The notes below the pieces were generated by a model, which had not been told where the DNA came from, ran no database searches, and worked only from the letters and a program-made list of their open reading frames with translations. This document shows, one piece after another, positions 1 through 6,776 of a stretch of DNA of 31,095 nucleotides. Position numbers and translations under genes: made by a program. Location of the stretch: the IMG/VR virus record IMGVR_UViG_3300049259_000082, positions 1 through 31,095 of that record. One strand, given 5' to 3'. Every line of letters starts with the position of its first letter. The stretch's first letter is position 1. The stretch is from a virus.

Positions 1-134
1 GCCGTGAGCAGGCGTTCGCACTCGGTCAACATCGCCGACGAGTAGTTCGTCTGCTCCTGCATCGCCCGCAGCAGGGCTTCCTCTCGGGACGCCTCATCGA
101 ACGTCATCGGTACGTCGTCTTCCGCCCGCGTCAT
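1..134 (-). CDS. Partial hypothetical early protein (start only)
   Basis: Only the first 44 codons are in the window; the gene runs off the left edge. The start ATG at 134-132 overlaps the TGA of the upstream gene (ATGA), as in most gene pairs here. The visible protein begins MTRAEDDVPMTFDEASREEA and continues as a charged, probably helical segment with a run of Glu, Gln and Met. I do not recognise a family. It is presumably a further member of the leftward early operon. Confidence 0.6.
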   Translation of the reverse strand, partial: MTRAEDDVPMTFDEASREEALLRAMQEQTNYSSAMLTECERLLT

Positions 135-434
135 GCGCGCGCCGCTTCCGAATCCGGCACGAGCTCCCAGATCCAGCACCGCTTGCCCTGACGCCAGACC
201 TCGCTACGCCGTCCGGTATCACGCACGAGACCGTTCTTCGCGAGAGCGTCGAGCGCACGGAGGACGCTTTGCGCAGAGATCTCACCCCTCAAGTGCAAGA
301 ACAACTCGTCCTCCCCTCGCGGTCCGCGTGCCAGCTCCTCGAGCACGAGCGTGCAGTTCTTCGTCGGTGTCCACGTCGGCCGATTCCTGGGGGGGGGGTG
401 TCGGGAAGGTGTCGGGGAACATCGAATCCGTCAT
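131..434 (-). CDS. Small winged-helix-like protein, reading frame broken at a C10 tract
   Basis: The ATG at 434-432 sits in a TGATG overlap with the upstream stop, so translation should start there (MTDSMFPDTFPTPPP). That frame meets ten consecutive C (plus-strand G run 389-398) and then stops at 282 with poor codon use. The neighbouring frame, beginning right after the tract, has G/C-rich third positions and encodes a typical small winged helix (CTLVLEELARGPRGEDELF, then SVLRALDALAKNGLV) ending at 131. Removing one C would join the two parts into about 100 residues. Without slippage, the second part could start only at GTG 346, which gives 71 residues and cuts the first helix. Possible causes are a sequencing error, real phase variation or a +1 slip. 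Its role is unknown; the fold suggests DNA binding. Confidence 0.55.
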
Positions 435-631
435 CACGACTCCTCGCTTCCTGATAGGTCGGGTTCCGAGAACCACGTCAACTCCGCTCGAGGTTCGCAA
501 GCGGTCATCGCGTGGGAGTGAAAGCCGCCGTGGTCCGGGGCGAGCTCGCAGTGCATTTCGATGCCACCCCACCGGTCGTGGCGCATGAGCGTGAACGCAT
601 CGCAACGAGGAACCTTCATCGGTTCGAGCAT
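434..631 (-). CDS. Small Cys/His protein, possible zinc binder (65 aa)
   Basis: The start is ATG 631, chosen because an AGGAGAGG Shine-Dalgarno sequence lies just upstream. The frame stays open further upstream, but with low coding quality. The protein has a Cys10...Cys28...His34...His38...His40 arrangement, with MHCELAPDHGGFHSH at 26-40. Short actinobacterial and phage proteins with a C-x(n)-C-x-L-x2-x-H-x-G-x-H pattern are common, and metal binding is a reasonable inference. Its stop overlaps the start of the frame-broken winged-helix gene (TGATG), so the two are probably translated together. The function is not known. Confidence 0.65.
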   Translation of the reverse strand: MLEPMKVPRCDAFTLMRHDRWGGIEMHCELAPDHGGFHSHAMTACEPRAELTWFSEPDLSGSEES

Positions 632-701
632 CAGTTCCTCTCCTGGCCGACAGGCGCGGACGGTGACGACAAGCGGGCGCGTGACAGTGCGGAACACGAC
701 A

Positions 702-1187
702 TCACGCCGCCCTCCTCGAGCTCGACACGATCCGCCGGCCACACCGATCGCACTCATCGCCGATCGGCCGACGCTCCGACGCCCGACACCGGCACCGCTT
801 CGACCGCAAATCCAGCTCACCCGGCGCCGAAGAAAGCCAAGACGCCCACACCTCCCACGGCAAAAACCCCGCCGCCACCGCGTACCGATCCGCCTGCGCC
901 ACCGTCAAACCGAACGCCGAACCCGGACGCTCCGGACGGCCCTCCAACAAGAACTGCGCCATCCGCACCGAGATCTGCAAGCGCACCGCCAACAACGACG
1001 CACCCTCCAAGGCTTGGCCGGCCTGCTGACCGCCGGCATCAGCGATCACGATCCCGAGCTTCAACAGCAGCGGCTCAACCGGAAACCGAACGTCCACAAA
1101 GGCGTTTTCCCGATCCAACGTTGTGCCTGATGGGGCTTCTTCTGAGGCTTCGGATCGGTGTGTTGGTTTGGTCATGGTGGCGGTCAC
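702..1187 (-). CDS. HTH-like early protein with ADRxAV...EVW motif (161 aa)
   Basis: The GTG at 1187 overlaps the upstream TGA (GTGA); a second start at ATG 1175 is possible. The centre (about 94-114) reads LTVAQADRYAVAAGFLPWEVW, nearly the same motif as in the protein encoded at 2052-2459 (ADRWAVRLGRLAYEVW). This looks like a helix-turn-helix used by several small actinophage proteins. The C-terminus holds CRCR and CDRCGRR, a probable zinc-binding pair. The N-terminus is acidic and then hydrophobic-helical. It may be a DNA-binding accessory factor in the early operon. Seventy bases without a convincing gene follow its stop. Confidence 0.65.
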   Translation of the reverse strand: MTATMTKPTHRSEASEEAPSGTTLDRENAFVDVRFPVEPLLLKLGIVIADAGGQQAGQALEGASLLAVRLQISVRMAQFLLEGRPERPGSAFGLTVAQADRYAVAAGFLPWEVWASWLSSAPGELDLRSKRCRCRASERRPIGDECDRCGRRIVSSSRRAA

Positions 1188-1801
1188 TGGTGGTTGGCCA
1201 TGGTGGGTTCCTTGAGTGCTTGTCGTGCGAGGCGTGCTTGTTCGACGTTGCGGTGGATGGTGGCTTCGTCGAGTTCGATGTGTGGCTTGGTGGAGCCGTC
1301 GCCGCCTTGTGCGGCGGGCGGCGTTTGCGTGGTTGGTTCTTCAGTCACCCGTCCCGTTTCCCTTCGGGACGGGACGGGTCGGGTCGGGGAAGCGTTCCGA
1401 ACACCGTTCGTCGCGCCGTTCGGAACGGCGTTCTGTTGGCGTTGCTTCCAATGCTCTTTGCGTCGGGCGGCGGCGTCTTGTTCGGCGCGCTTCTTGTCTC
1501 TCGACGGATTGCGATCGAGGAAGCCGTGGATGACATAGCGGTCCGGGCCCGGCTGAACGCATCGCTCGTCGGGGCAGGTGTGGCCGTCTTCATGCCAGAG
1601 GCCTCTGTCGACCAGCTCGTTGAGCGCCGAACGTCTGAACCGTGGCACGAGGCCCGGCACTCGATCGGCGGCGACGACACCGTCCGACAGCAGTTTCGCG
1701 GCATGACAGATCGCCGAGGTCTGCAACCGGAACGCGGCGTCGCTCAGCGCCCACACCTTCTCGTGCTCCGGATAGATGTCGTCGAGGCGCGCCCATGTCA
1801 T
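1184..1801 (-). CDS. Replisome-organizer-like / HTH replication protein (205 aa)
   Basis: The start ATG 1801 overlaps the previous stop (TGATG). The N-terminal 115 residues read like phage replication-initiation or replisome-organizer proteins: MTWARLDDIYPEHEKV, a helical segment, LLSDGVVAADRVP, LVDRGLWHEDG, and then a YVIHGFLDRNPSRDK segment (the hd-l-x-n-psr motif). The second half is Lys/Arg/Gln-rich followed by a low-complexity Thr/Pro/Arg stretch, which suggests a flexible tail that could bind a helicase or DNA. The family resemblance is my own reading. In such phages this protein loads replication proteins at the origin. It lies with the clamp gene in the same operon, which fits. Confidence 0.6.
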   Translation of the reverse strand: MTWARLDDIYPEHEKVWALSDAAFRLQTSAICHAAKLLSDGVVAADRVPGLVPRFRRSALNELVDRGLWHEDGHTCPDERCVQPGPDRYVIHGFLDRNPSRDKKRAEQDAAARRKEHWKQRQQNAVPNGATNGVRNASPTRPVPSRRETGRVTEEPTTQTPPAAQGGDGSTKPHIELDEATIHRNVEQARLARQALKEPTMANHQ

Positions 1802-2055
1802 CAGCCCGCCTCTCGAACCACGTGAGGGCCTTCCGGATGCGCTCGGAACCGCAACGCTTCGGCGAGATGTTCGACGCCTTCCCAAGCCATCGTGTGACCC
1901 ACATGCCAGCAGGCACAGAACGGGCATCGGTACGGCTGCACGTCTTCGCCGTTGAGTCGCATCGAGGCGGCGGCGTTGCGGGCGGCGACCGGGCCCATCT
2001 TCGACTTGCCGGTGCATGCCCGCTCTTGAAGCGTGTCGAGCTCGGTGGCGTTCAT
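1801..2055 (-). CDS. Zinc-finger protein with YRCPFCxxWHVGH motif (84 aa)
   Basis: ATG 2055 overlaps the upstream TGA (ATGA). The centre has Cys44-x2-Cys47-x3-His51-x2-His54 in PYRCPFCACWHVGHTM. This motif is found in a family of short actinobacterial and actinophage proteins of unknown function, where the preceding helix usually carries a Lys- and Ala-rich stretch, seen here as GKSKMGPVAARNAAASM. It is probably a single zinc ribbon that binds nucleic acid or a partner protein. It sits between two DNA-binding-like genes of the early operon. Confidence 0.7.
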   Translation of the reverse strand: MNATELDTLQERACTGKSKMGPVAARNAAASMRLNGEDVQPYRCPFCACWHVGHTMAWEGVEHLAEALRFRAHPEGPHVVREAG

Positions 2056-2459
2056 GACATCTCCCGACGTCGTCGAAGCTCCATGACCTCGCGCCGATAG
2101 CGGCGGTTCGCTTCCCGGCCTTTCCTCGTGCGGCGAAACGCGCGCATCGACTCGCGCGAGCAGCAGCGCGACGAGCAGTACCGCTTGTTCCAGGCCTTCG
2201 GCGGTGCGACGAACCGTTCCGTGCAGTCAGGAGCGGCGCATTCCTGCTCAAGTTCGGCGATCGCCTCATCGACCATTTCCGGCCACACCTCGTAGGCGAG
2301 CCGGCCGAGCCGCACCGCCCAACGATCCGCTTTCGCCTCGCTGAGGCCTTCACGCATCGCCCGCGCCCAATCAGACCCGGAAGCCCCAACATGGCGGCGA
2401 GCGTCGTCATACGACAGCCCTGAAGCGTCGACGAGGGGACGTAGCGGATAGCGGATCAC
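2052..2459 (-). CDS. HTH plus zinc-finger early protein (135 aa)
   Basis: Starts at GTG 2459 in a GTGA overlap. The N-terminal half is a helical domain with the motif LSEAKADRWAVRLGRLAYEVW (about 39-59), which also appears in the protein at 702-1187. A zinc-binding segment follows with Cys74, Cys79, Cys95 and Cys99/100 (NKRYCSSRCC), a layout used by short zinc fingers in phage and transposon proteins. The C-terminus is very Arg-rich, which fits DNA contact. Because the early operon carries two proteins with the same core motif, a duplication followed by divergence is plausible. Confidence 0.7.
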   Translation of the reverse strand: MIRYPLRPLVDASGLSYDDARRHVGASGSDWARAMREGLSEAKADRWAVRLGRLAYEVWPEMVDEAIAELEQECAAPDCTERFVAPPKAWNKRYCSSRCCSRESMRAFRRTRKGREANRRYRREVMELRRRREMS

Positions 2460-2818
2460 GGGATGCTGCGCTCGAGGTCGGCGAGCAGCTGCACACCTTC
2501 AGCGGTGATCACATGCACAAGGCCTTCGTTGCCGGGCGTGTCCGTCGGCCTGGTCAACGCTGTGCGCCGCACCAGGCCGAGCATTTCGAGCTCTTCGCGG
2601 CGGGTGGCGGCCGAATGGGTCCGGCCGTTCGGATCACAATGCCGCCACAGCTCGAAGTCGGTCGCCCCGTCGGAGCCAGCCGCCCGCAGATAGCAGAGGA
2701 TGCGATGCTTCAACGCGCCCGTCTTCAGGTTGAGCGCCGCCCGTTTCGATGTTGAAGGGTCTGTGCCGCGTGCTCGGCCGGGCGTGTCAGCGAACGGCAA
2801 CGCGATCTGATCGCTCAT
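2456..2818 (-). CDS. Winged-helix DNA-binding protein (120 aa)
   Basis: ATG 2818 overlaps the upstream TGA (ATGA). After the basic segment STSKRAALNLKTGALKHR comes ILCYLRAAGSDGATDFELW, then TRREELEMLGLVRRT and VHVITAEGVQLL, the order of helices and wing in winged-helix proteins used in many actinophages (the DPSTSKRAA start is typical). It probably binds DNA as a small regulator or replication accessory. No catalytic residues are seen. It is translationally coupled on both sides. Confidence 0.7.
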   Translation of the reverse strand: MSDQIALPFADTPGRARGTDPSTSKRAALNLKTGALKHRILCYLRAAGSDGATDFELWRHCDPNGRTHSAATRREELEMLGLVRRTALTRPTDTPGNEGLVHVITAEGVQLLADLERSIP

Positions 2819-3015
2819 GCCGCCACCCCGCTCGCCTCGTCCTCGGGTAGCGCACCGTTGGCGCCGAGGACGACCTCACGGACGTCGACGCCGGCCTTCC
2901 TGCAGCCACCGCACCGCCATTCCGCCCGCCTGGTCGCGAGCACCGCGACAGGACCCTTCGCGCAGCAGGCGACCACTATGAGAACGTCGCCTTGCTTCGG
3001 GACGCGTTCCGCCAT
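2815..3015 (-). CDS. Short protein with CxxC knuckle (66 aa)
   Basis: ATG 3015 overlaps the upstream stop (TGATG) and the gene's stop overlaps the next start. It has paired cysteines (Cys17/18 and Cys35-x2-Cys38, in WRCGGC), consistent with a small zinc ribbon. The rest is unremarkable. Function unknown. Its position in the tightly packed early operon and good codon use make it a real gene. Confidence 0.65.
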   Translation of the reverse strand: MAERVPKQGDVLIVVACCAKGPVAVLATRRAEWRCGGCRKAGVDVREVVLGANGALPEDEASGVAA

Positions 3016-3428
3016 CAGCCCGCCACCTCGCCGGTGTAGTCGGGATGCTTCGACGCGACATGCCGTTGCACATCAACGAAATGCCGCTTGCAGCCGGCGA
3101 CCGGGCACACACCCTTCGCCGAACGCTTCTTCGCCTGAACCAGCGCGCCCTTGTAGCCACGAGCCTTCGCGGCCTGGTGCTCGGCTTCGGCGCGTGTCTG
3201 ATCGAGCTGCGCCCGCAAGCGTGTGGCGCGTTCCTCGGCGGCTTCGCGCTTCTCGCGCTCGACCTGGGCGTCGGACTTGCGGTGCACCCACTTATGGCCG
3301 AGCGGGCAGAACACGACGAACTCCGGATCGCTGCGCGCCTGCCGGTGCAGGTTGTCCGGGATGGCGTGCCGGATGCCACACCAGCAGGTGACGATCTCCA
3401 GCGTGCCGCTGTAGGTCAGCGTGGCCAT
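3015..3428 (-). CDS. Two-zinc-finger protein with coiled coil (137 aa)
   Basis: ATG 3428 lies in a TGATG overlap. The N-terminal ribbon has CWCG (15-18) and CPLGHKW (41-47). A charged coiled coil follows (about 54-104), and then a C2H2 finger with Cys108, Cys113, His123 and His128 (CPVAGCKRHF...). The ribbon-coil-C2H2 order recurs in small actinophage early proteins of unknown function. The coil suggests a dimer that places two fingers on DNA or RNA, which is inference. Confidence 0.7.
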   Translation of the reverse strand: MATLTYSGTLEIVTCWCGIRHAIPDNLHRQARSDPEFVVFCPLGHKWVHRKSDAQVEREKREAAEERATRLRAQLDQTRAEAEHQAAKARGYKGALVQAKKRSAKGVCPVAGCKRHFVDVQRHVASKHPDYTGEVAG

Positions 3429-3808
3429 CAGATGAACGCCTCATGCGTCGAAGCGAAGCGGGTCGACGTCCACCGCCGCGCCCACAGGTAGCAGTGGTCG
3501 ATCGACATGAACACCGGTTTCCCGACGGACGCGGCGAACGCCACCTCACGATCCGCTCCCGGCGACTCACCGTCCACACGCAGCAGGCCGTCACAGCGGC
3601 GAATGACATCGAGGTCGTAGTCGAGCCACCAGTCATACGCCTGCGGTGTCACCACATCCCACAGGAACGAGAGATGCGGGACGAACGGGGTGATGACGTT
3701 GTCGTCGATCAGCTTCACGCCCAGCTGCAGCATCCGGTTCGTGTTGCGGGACGCGCTCGGCGACGTGAACGGCCCGGCCACATAGACGAGCGGCTTGCAC
3801 GGCCTCAT
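3428..3808 (-). CDS. Nucleoside 2-deoxyribosyltransferase-like (DUF4406-type) protein
   Basis: The 126-residue protein opens with LVYVAGPFTSPS, followed by FVPHLSFLWD and then RCDGLLRVDGESPGADREVA (about 71-90). This is the pattern of the nucleoside deoxyribosyltransferase-like superfamily, in which a Rossmann-like fold carries an Asp (here Asp73) and a Glu in the GAD-x-E element (Glu88) at the active site. Such phage proteins are thought to act on nucleotides or nucleotide sugars, but the substrate cannot be read from sequence. ATG 3808 overlaps the upstream TGA. Its place beside the sliding-clamp gene fits a role in nucleotide or DNA metabolism. Confidence 0.75.
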   Translation of the reverse strand: MRPCKPLVYVAGPFTSPSASRNTNRMLQLGVKLIDDNVITPFVPHLSFLWDVVTPQAYDWWLDYDLDVIRRCDGLLRVDGESPGADREVAFAASVGKPVFMSIDHCYLWARRWTSTRFASTHEAFI

Positions 3809-4017
3809 GCCGGCGCCTCGTCACGCTGCTTCGGGCGGGCCGCGACCCAACAGCCTGGCCAGTAGAACACTGTCAGCCACCGGTTGCCGTCGAGGAGACG
3901 CAGCACGAACGACTGCGTCGTCGACGTCATGCCCATGATCCGGCACCACCGACCCTGCCAGCGGATCTCGTCGCCGACGTCGAGGGCCTCCGGGCGGAAG
4001 TCGCGATCGTCGCTCAC
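3805..4017 (-). CDS. Small beta-rich hypothetical protein (70 aa)
   Basis: The start is GTG 4017, which overlaps the clamp gene's TGA (GTGA). A longer start inside the clamp gene is possible but less likely. The sequence alternates short hydrophobic strands (DEIRWQGRWCRIMGM, SFVLRLLDGNRWLTVFYW) as in small SH3-like or OB-like barrels. No family is recognised. It is directly coupled to the sliding-clamp gene upstream and to the deoxyribosyltransferase-like gene downstream. Confidence 0.65.
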   Translation of the reverse strand: MSDDRDFRPEALDVGDEIRWQGRWCRIMGMTSTTQSFVLRLLDGNRWLTVFYWPGCWVAARPKQRDEAPA

Positions 4018-5087
4018 TTCGTCACGCCGATCCTCACCGGCATGACCAGAAGCAGCACACGCCAATCCGCCGATCGGGCGACGATCGGCTTCAACGCATC
4101 CTCGATCTCGAACTTCACCTCGTCGCCATCAACGGCCGCCAACAGATCGGCAAGGAACCGATCGTGAAAGCGCAGCGGTTCCGTCCAGTCGCCGCCGCAT
4201 TCGATCTCGTCGCAGATGTCGCCCACATCGACGCTCGCCGCCGACAGTCGCAACGTGTTGCCTTCACGATGCAGGTCAACCGGATGTGTGAGATCGCCTT
4301 CGGCGAACAGGCTCACCCGATCCAGCGCGTCGACGATCGCCGCACGCGGCACCGTCAACTCGTGCGCCGACTCTTTGCGGATCAGCGGCTCCCAATTCAC
4401 GAACTCGCCGACCACCAACCGCGACGTCCAGCAGATCCCGCCGCCGTCGAACGTGACGGAACGTTCGTCGAACGTCATCGTCACGCCTTCCGGTGATGCC
4501 TTCAGAACCCGTCGCATCACCTCGAGCGGCACGGTCATGCCGGGAAGACCGTCGACACCCAGCTGGGCGACCGCCAACCGGTGCGGGTCGACTCCGACCG
4601 CCTGGTTGCCGACGAAATGCACGCCGCCGAGCCCAGGCCGGTTCTTCACCGCATCGCCTTGGGCGACAGCGTGCAGCGTGCGGTTGATGCGGTCGAGGTC
4701 GTTGGCTCCCAGCTCGAACCGTTCGCCTTCGGCGTTCGGCGTTTTCGGCCAGTCCTCCACTCGCAGCGTGCGCAATGTGGCGACCGTCGAACCCGACTCG
4801 ATCGTGGCCGAGTCGTCGGTCGCTTCGATCGACACGATGTCGCCGGCCGCCTTGTCGACGATGCCCGACAGCAGCCGGGTGGGAACGATCACAATGCCGG
4901 GCTTGTCGACGTCCACCTCGATGTCGACGGCGATCGTCAGATCGAGGTTCGTCGACGTCAACGTCGCAGCGGCCTTCGCCGCCTCGATGTGAACGCCGCC
5001 CAAGATCGCCAGATGCCCGTTGGCGGCCGGCACGGTGACGGTCTTGAGGGCGTTGGCGAGCGTCTTGCGGTCGGCTCGAATCTTCAT
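4014..5087 (-). CDS. dnaN-like: DNA polymerase III beta sliding clamp (DnaN-like)
   Basis: The 357-residue protein is close to the usual beta-clamp length (about 365-380). It begins MKIRADRKTLANALKTV and has the three-part repeat of the clamp: ILGGVHIEA and LTSTNLDLTIAVDIEV in domain 1, RPGLGGVHFVG with DPHRLAVAQL in domain 2, and VLLLVMPVRIG at the C-terminus, matching the conserved LxMPxR end. The clamp is a ring that tethers polymerase and other proteins to DNA. ATG 5087 overlaps the upstream stop. A phage-borne clamp is uncommon in siphophages. No polymerase is in the window, so it may serve a polymerase encoded further left or the host enzyme. Confidence 0.9.
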   Translation of the reverse strand: MKIRADRKTLANALKTVTVPAANGHLAILGGVHIEAAKAAATLTSTNLDLTIAVDIEVDVDKPGIVIVPTRLLSGIVDKAAGDIVSIEATDDSATIESGSTVATLRTLRVEDWPKTPNAEGERFELGANDLDRINRTLHAVAQGDAVKNRPGLGGVHFVGNQAVGVDPHRLAVAQLGVDGLPGMTVPLEVMRRVLKASPEGVTMTFDERSVTFDGGGICWTSRLVVGEFVNWEPLIRKESAHELTVPRAAIVDALDRVSLFAEGDLTHPVDLHREGNTLRLSAASVDVGDICDEIECGGDWTEPLRFHDRFLADLLAAVDGDEVKFEIEDALKPIVARSADWRVLLLVMPVRIGVTK

Positions 5088-5431
5088 GCCGCACCGTCCA
5101 GCGCCTGCTCGTCGGTGCGCTCGTCCTTCGGGCGGCCGTCATAAATCTGTGCGGCCGGCTGCTCACCCCAACGTGCGACGATCTGATGATCTGCGACCTC
5201 GACAACCTTCGAGCCCGGCCGCCATTCGATCTTCTGGTGAAGGATCTCTCCTGCGTTCTTCGCCAACCGATCCGGAACCATCGCGTCGTACTGCACGACG
5301 ATCCGACCGTTCGAACGTTTGTCGACGATCGTGCAGCGGCGACGCGCCACAACACGCGGGAACGATCCTCGGCCCGGCTTGGTGAAGTCGACGGCGTACT
5401 CGCCGCCGATGTCGATCAAAGAACGCTTCAT
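5084..5431 (-). CDS. Hypothetical early protein (115 aa)
   Basis: ATG 5431 is preceded by a strong AGGAGG and overlaps the HNH gene's TGA (ATGA). The sequence is mixed alpha/beta with strands such as YAVDF, RCTIVDK and RIVVQYDAM, then KVVEVADHQIVARW. I do not recognise a family. It lies directly before the sliding-clamp gene and is coupled to it, so a DNA-replication accessory role is possible but not shown. Confidence 0.65.
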   Translation of the reverse strand: MKRSLIDIGGEYAVDFTKPGRGSFPRVVARRRCTIVDKRSNGRIVVQYDAMVPDRLAKNAGEILHQKIEWRPGSKVVEVADHQIVARWGEQPAAQIYDGRPKDERTDEQALDGAA

Positions 5432-5829
5432 GCATCCTCCTGGGATTCTCGATAGCGACGTGCACTTGCGCGCGCACACGCTCGGCAGGCGCGCGATCCA
5501 TTCCGACGACGGGACGTGTTGGCCTCGTCGTACGGATGACCGCGCGGGCAATGCGTTTTCGCAGCGCCGGCGCGGCGGTTGTTCTCTGCCTGTGTCACGG
5601 CTTCGAGATGCGCCGGGTTGACACAGGCGCGGTTGCGGCACAGATGGTCGATGTGCAGACCTTCGGGGATTGGGCCGACGAACAGCTCATAGGCGAGGCG
5701 ATGGGCGGTCACCTTGCGATGGCCGCCGACACCGAAATGGCCGTAGCCGTTCTGTTGACGCGCGGCCGTCCACTCCCAGCAGTCGCCGGTCGTGTCGACC
5801 TTCGCCATGAATCTCTCAAGCAAGGTCAT
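5428..5829 (-). CDS. HNH endonuclease, HNH_3 type, early-region copy (133 aa)
   Basis: The N-terminus has DCWEWTAARQQNGYG, followed by the HNH core: AHRLAYELFVGPIPEGL, then IDHLCRNRACVNPAHLEAV with the Asp-His pair, Asn and His. The C-terminus is a zinc-type tail (HCPRGHPYDEANT...CRAC). It is clearly paralogous to the capsid-region gene at 25731-26165. Such proteins are usually free-standing homing endonucleases that nick or cut DNA and spread themselves. ATG 5829 lies 14 bases inside the upstream gene; ATG 5808 is an alternative start. Its stop couples to the next gene. Confidence 0.88.
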   Translation of the reverse strand: MTLLERFMAKVDTTGDCWEWTAARQQNGYGHFGVGGHRKVTAHRLAYELFVGPIPEGLHIDHLCRNRACVNPAHLEAVTQAENNRRAGAAKTHCPRGHPYDEANTSRRRNGSRACRACARASARRYRESQEDA

Positions 5830-6040
5830 CGCTGGCCTCGAAGTCGAATGGGGGCGGCACCAACGTGAGATGCCGAGGTGCGTGAACCGCCCGACGTGCG
5901 GGACGGTGGTGATGCGCCGGATGGCGCGACAGATAGATGACGTTCGCCGACGGCTTCATCTGCTCGAACGCGATCCCGATCGCGAAGCCGAGAAGCACGA
6001 GGCCGCCGCCGACAGCGAGACAGATCAGCAGCGCGATCAA
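5816..6040 (-). CDS. Small membrane protein with TTG start (74 aa)
   Basis: No ATG or GTG gives a sensible start. A TTG at 6040-6038 overlaps the upstream TGA (TTGA), matching the overlap pattern of this operon. The N-terminus is one long hydrophobic helix (LIALLICLAVGGGLVLLGFA...), followed by a His-rich cytoplasmic or external tail (HPAHHHRP). One membrane span is predicted. The function is unknown. It is sandwiched between two HNH genes, and the second HNH begins inside its 3' end. Confidence 0.55.
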   Translation of the reverse strand: MIALLICLAVGGGLVLLGFAIGIAFEQMKPSANVIYLSRHPAHHHRPARRAVHAPRHLTLVPPPFDFEASDDLA

Positions 6041-6399
6041 GCCGCCTCCCGAAGCAGCGACTCCAGGCGAATGATCTCGTCCTGCCAGAACGCTTCGTTC
6101 GCCTTCACTCCAGCGAGCGCGCGCCGCTTCATCTCGTCGAACGCGCGCATACCGATCGTGTCGCGCACGAACGCCATGTGCTCGTCGGGATGCTCGGTCA
6201 ACCGCAGATGACAGCCGGCACACAAGCACCAGGCATTCCGCTCGTCGGTGCGCGTCGCCGCGTAGCGCCTCGGGATGATGTGCGCGCACTGAAGATGGAC
6301 CGACGACCCGCACCGCGCGCAGCCGCCACGCGAGCGGACGAGCGCGGCGTGCATCCGTGTTGCCTTGCCGCGCGGTCCCTTACCGGAACGAGTCCTCAT
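6037..6399 (-). CDS. HNH endonuclease, single-finger type (120 aa)
   Basis: The protein carries GCARCGSSVHLQCAHIIPRR and later NAWCLCAGCHLRL: two CxxC pairs around an HNH His with a conserved Arg, followed by Asn and His. This is the HNH layout of phage recombination or packaging-associated nucleases and is unlike the HNH_3 pair at 5428 and 25731. ATG 6399 overlaps the upstream TGA. It may act in recombination, as its neighbours include a nuclease and a gp3-like factor, but a selfish homing role is equally possible. Confidence 0.8.
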   Translation of the reverse strand: MRTRSGKGPRGKATRMHAALVRSRGGCARCGSSVHLQCAHIIPRRYAATRTDERNAWCLCAGCHLRLTEHPDEHMAFVRDTIGMRAFDEMKRRALAGVKANEAFWQDEIIRLESLLREAA

Positions 6400-6776
6400 T
6401 CCGGGCCTGTCCTCGCGAACTTCGCTTCTTCCTGCTCGGCGTTCAGCAACGTCTGCAACGCGCTCACCTGCGTGCGGCGGGAACGCACCGCCTCCAACGC
6501 AGCCTGGCGCATCCCTTCCGCCAGATCACGTCGACGTCGCAGATCGGCGGTCTGCGCGTTCACCCACGCCTCGCGTTTCGCCGACGTCCAATCCTTGTCG
6601 GCCGGCTTCGTGCCGGACTCGTCGTTCGGGCACAGCATCCACGCGTCCGACTTCGCCTTCCGATAGGCGTGCTCGGCGTCGGAGAGCTCCACCGACTGAT
6701 CACGCATCGCCTGCAACCCGGCATCGATCAGGCGGGACAGCCGCGCCATCTCTTCGGCGACACCACCGAGGATCAT
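6396..6776 (-). CDS. Helical early protein (126 aa)
   Basis: Almost wholly alpha-helical and highly charged: EEMARLSRLIDAGLQAM, AEHAYRKAKSDAWML, then a long coil of AEGMRQAALEAVRSRRTQ type. This pattern (YRKAKSDAW...TADLRRRRDLAE) recurs in small actinophage proteins near single-strand DNA recombination genes, but the function is not established. ATG 6776 is the first start and has no clear Shine-Dalgarno sequence. The 240-base stretch upstream has no gene. Confidence 0.65.
   Translation of the reverse strand: MILGGVAEEMARLSRLIDAGLQAMRDQSVELSDAEHAYRKAKSDAWMLCPNDESGTKPADKDWTSAKREAWVNAQTADLRRRRDLAEGMRQAALEAVRSRRTQVSALQTLLNAEQEEAKFARTGPE

Noticed and set aside
434-820. 128-codon form of the Cys/His protein
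   Set aside because: The N-terminal extension is Arg/Gly/Ser-rich and overlaps the upstream gene, while ATG 631 has a clear AGGAGAGG Shine-Dalgarno sequence.
512-1825. 437-codon plus-strand frame
   Set aside because: It is opposite to several coupled early genes and contains low-complexity Thr/Pro/Ala sequence. No ribosome site or domain supports it.
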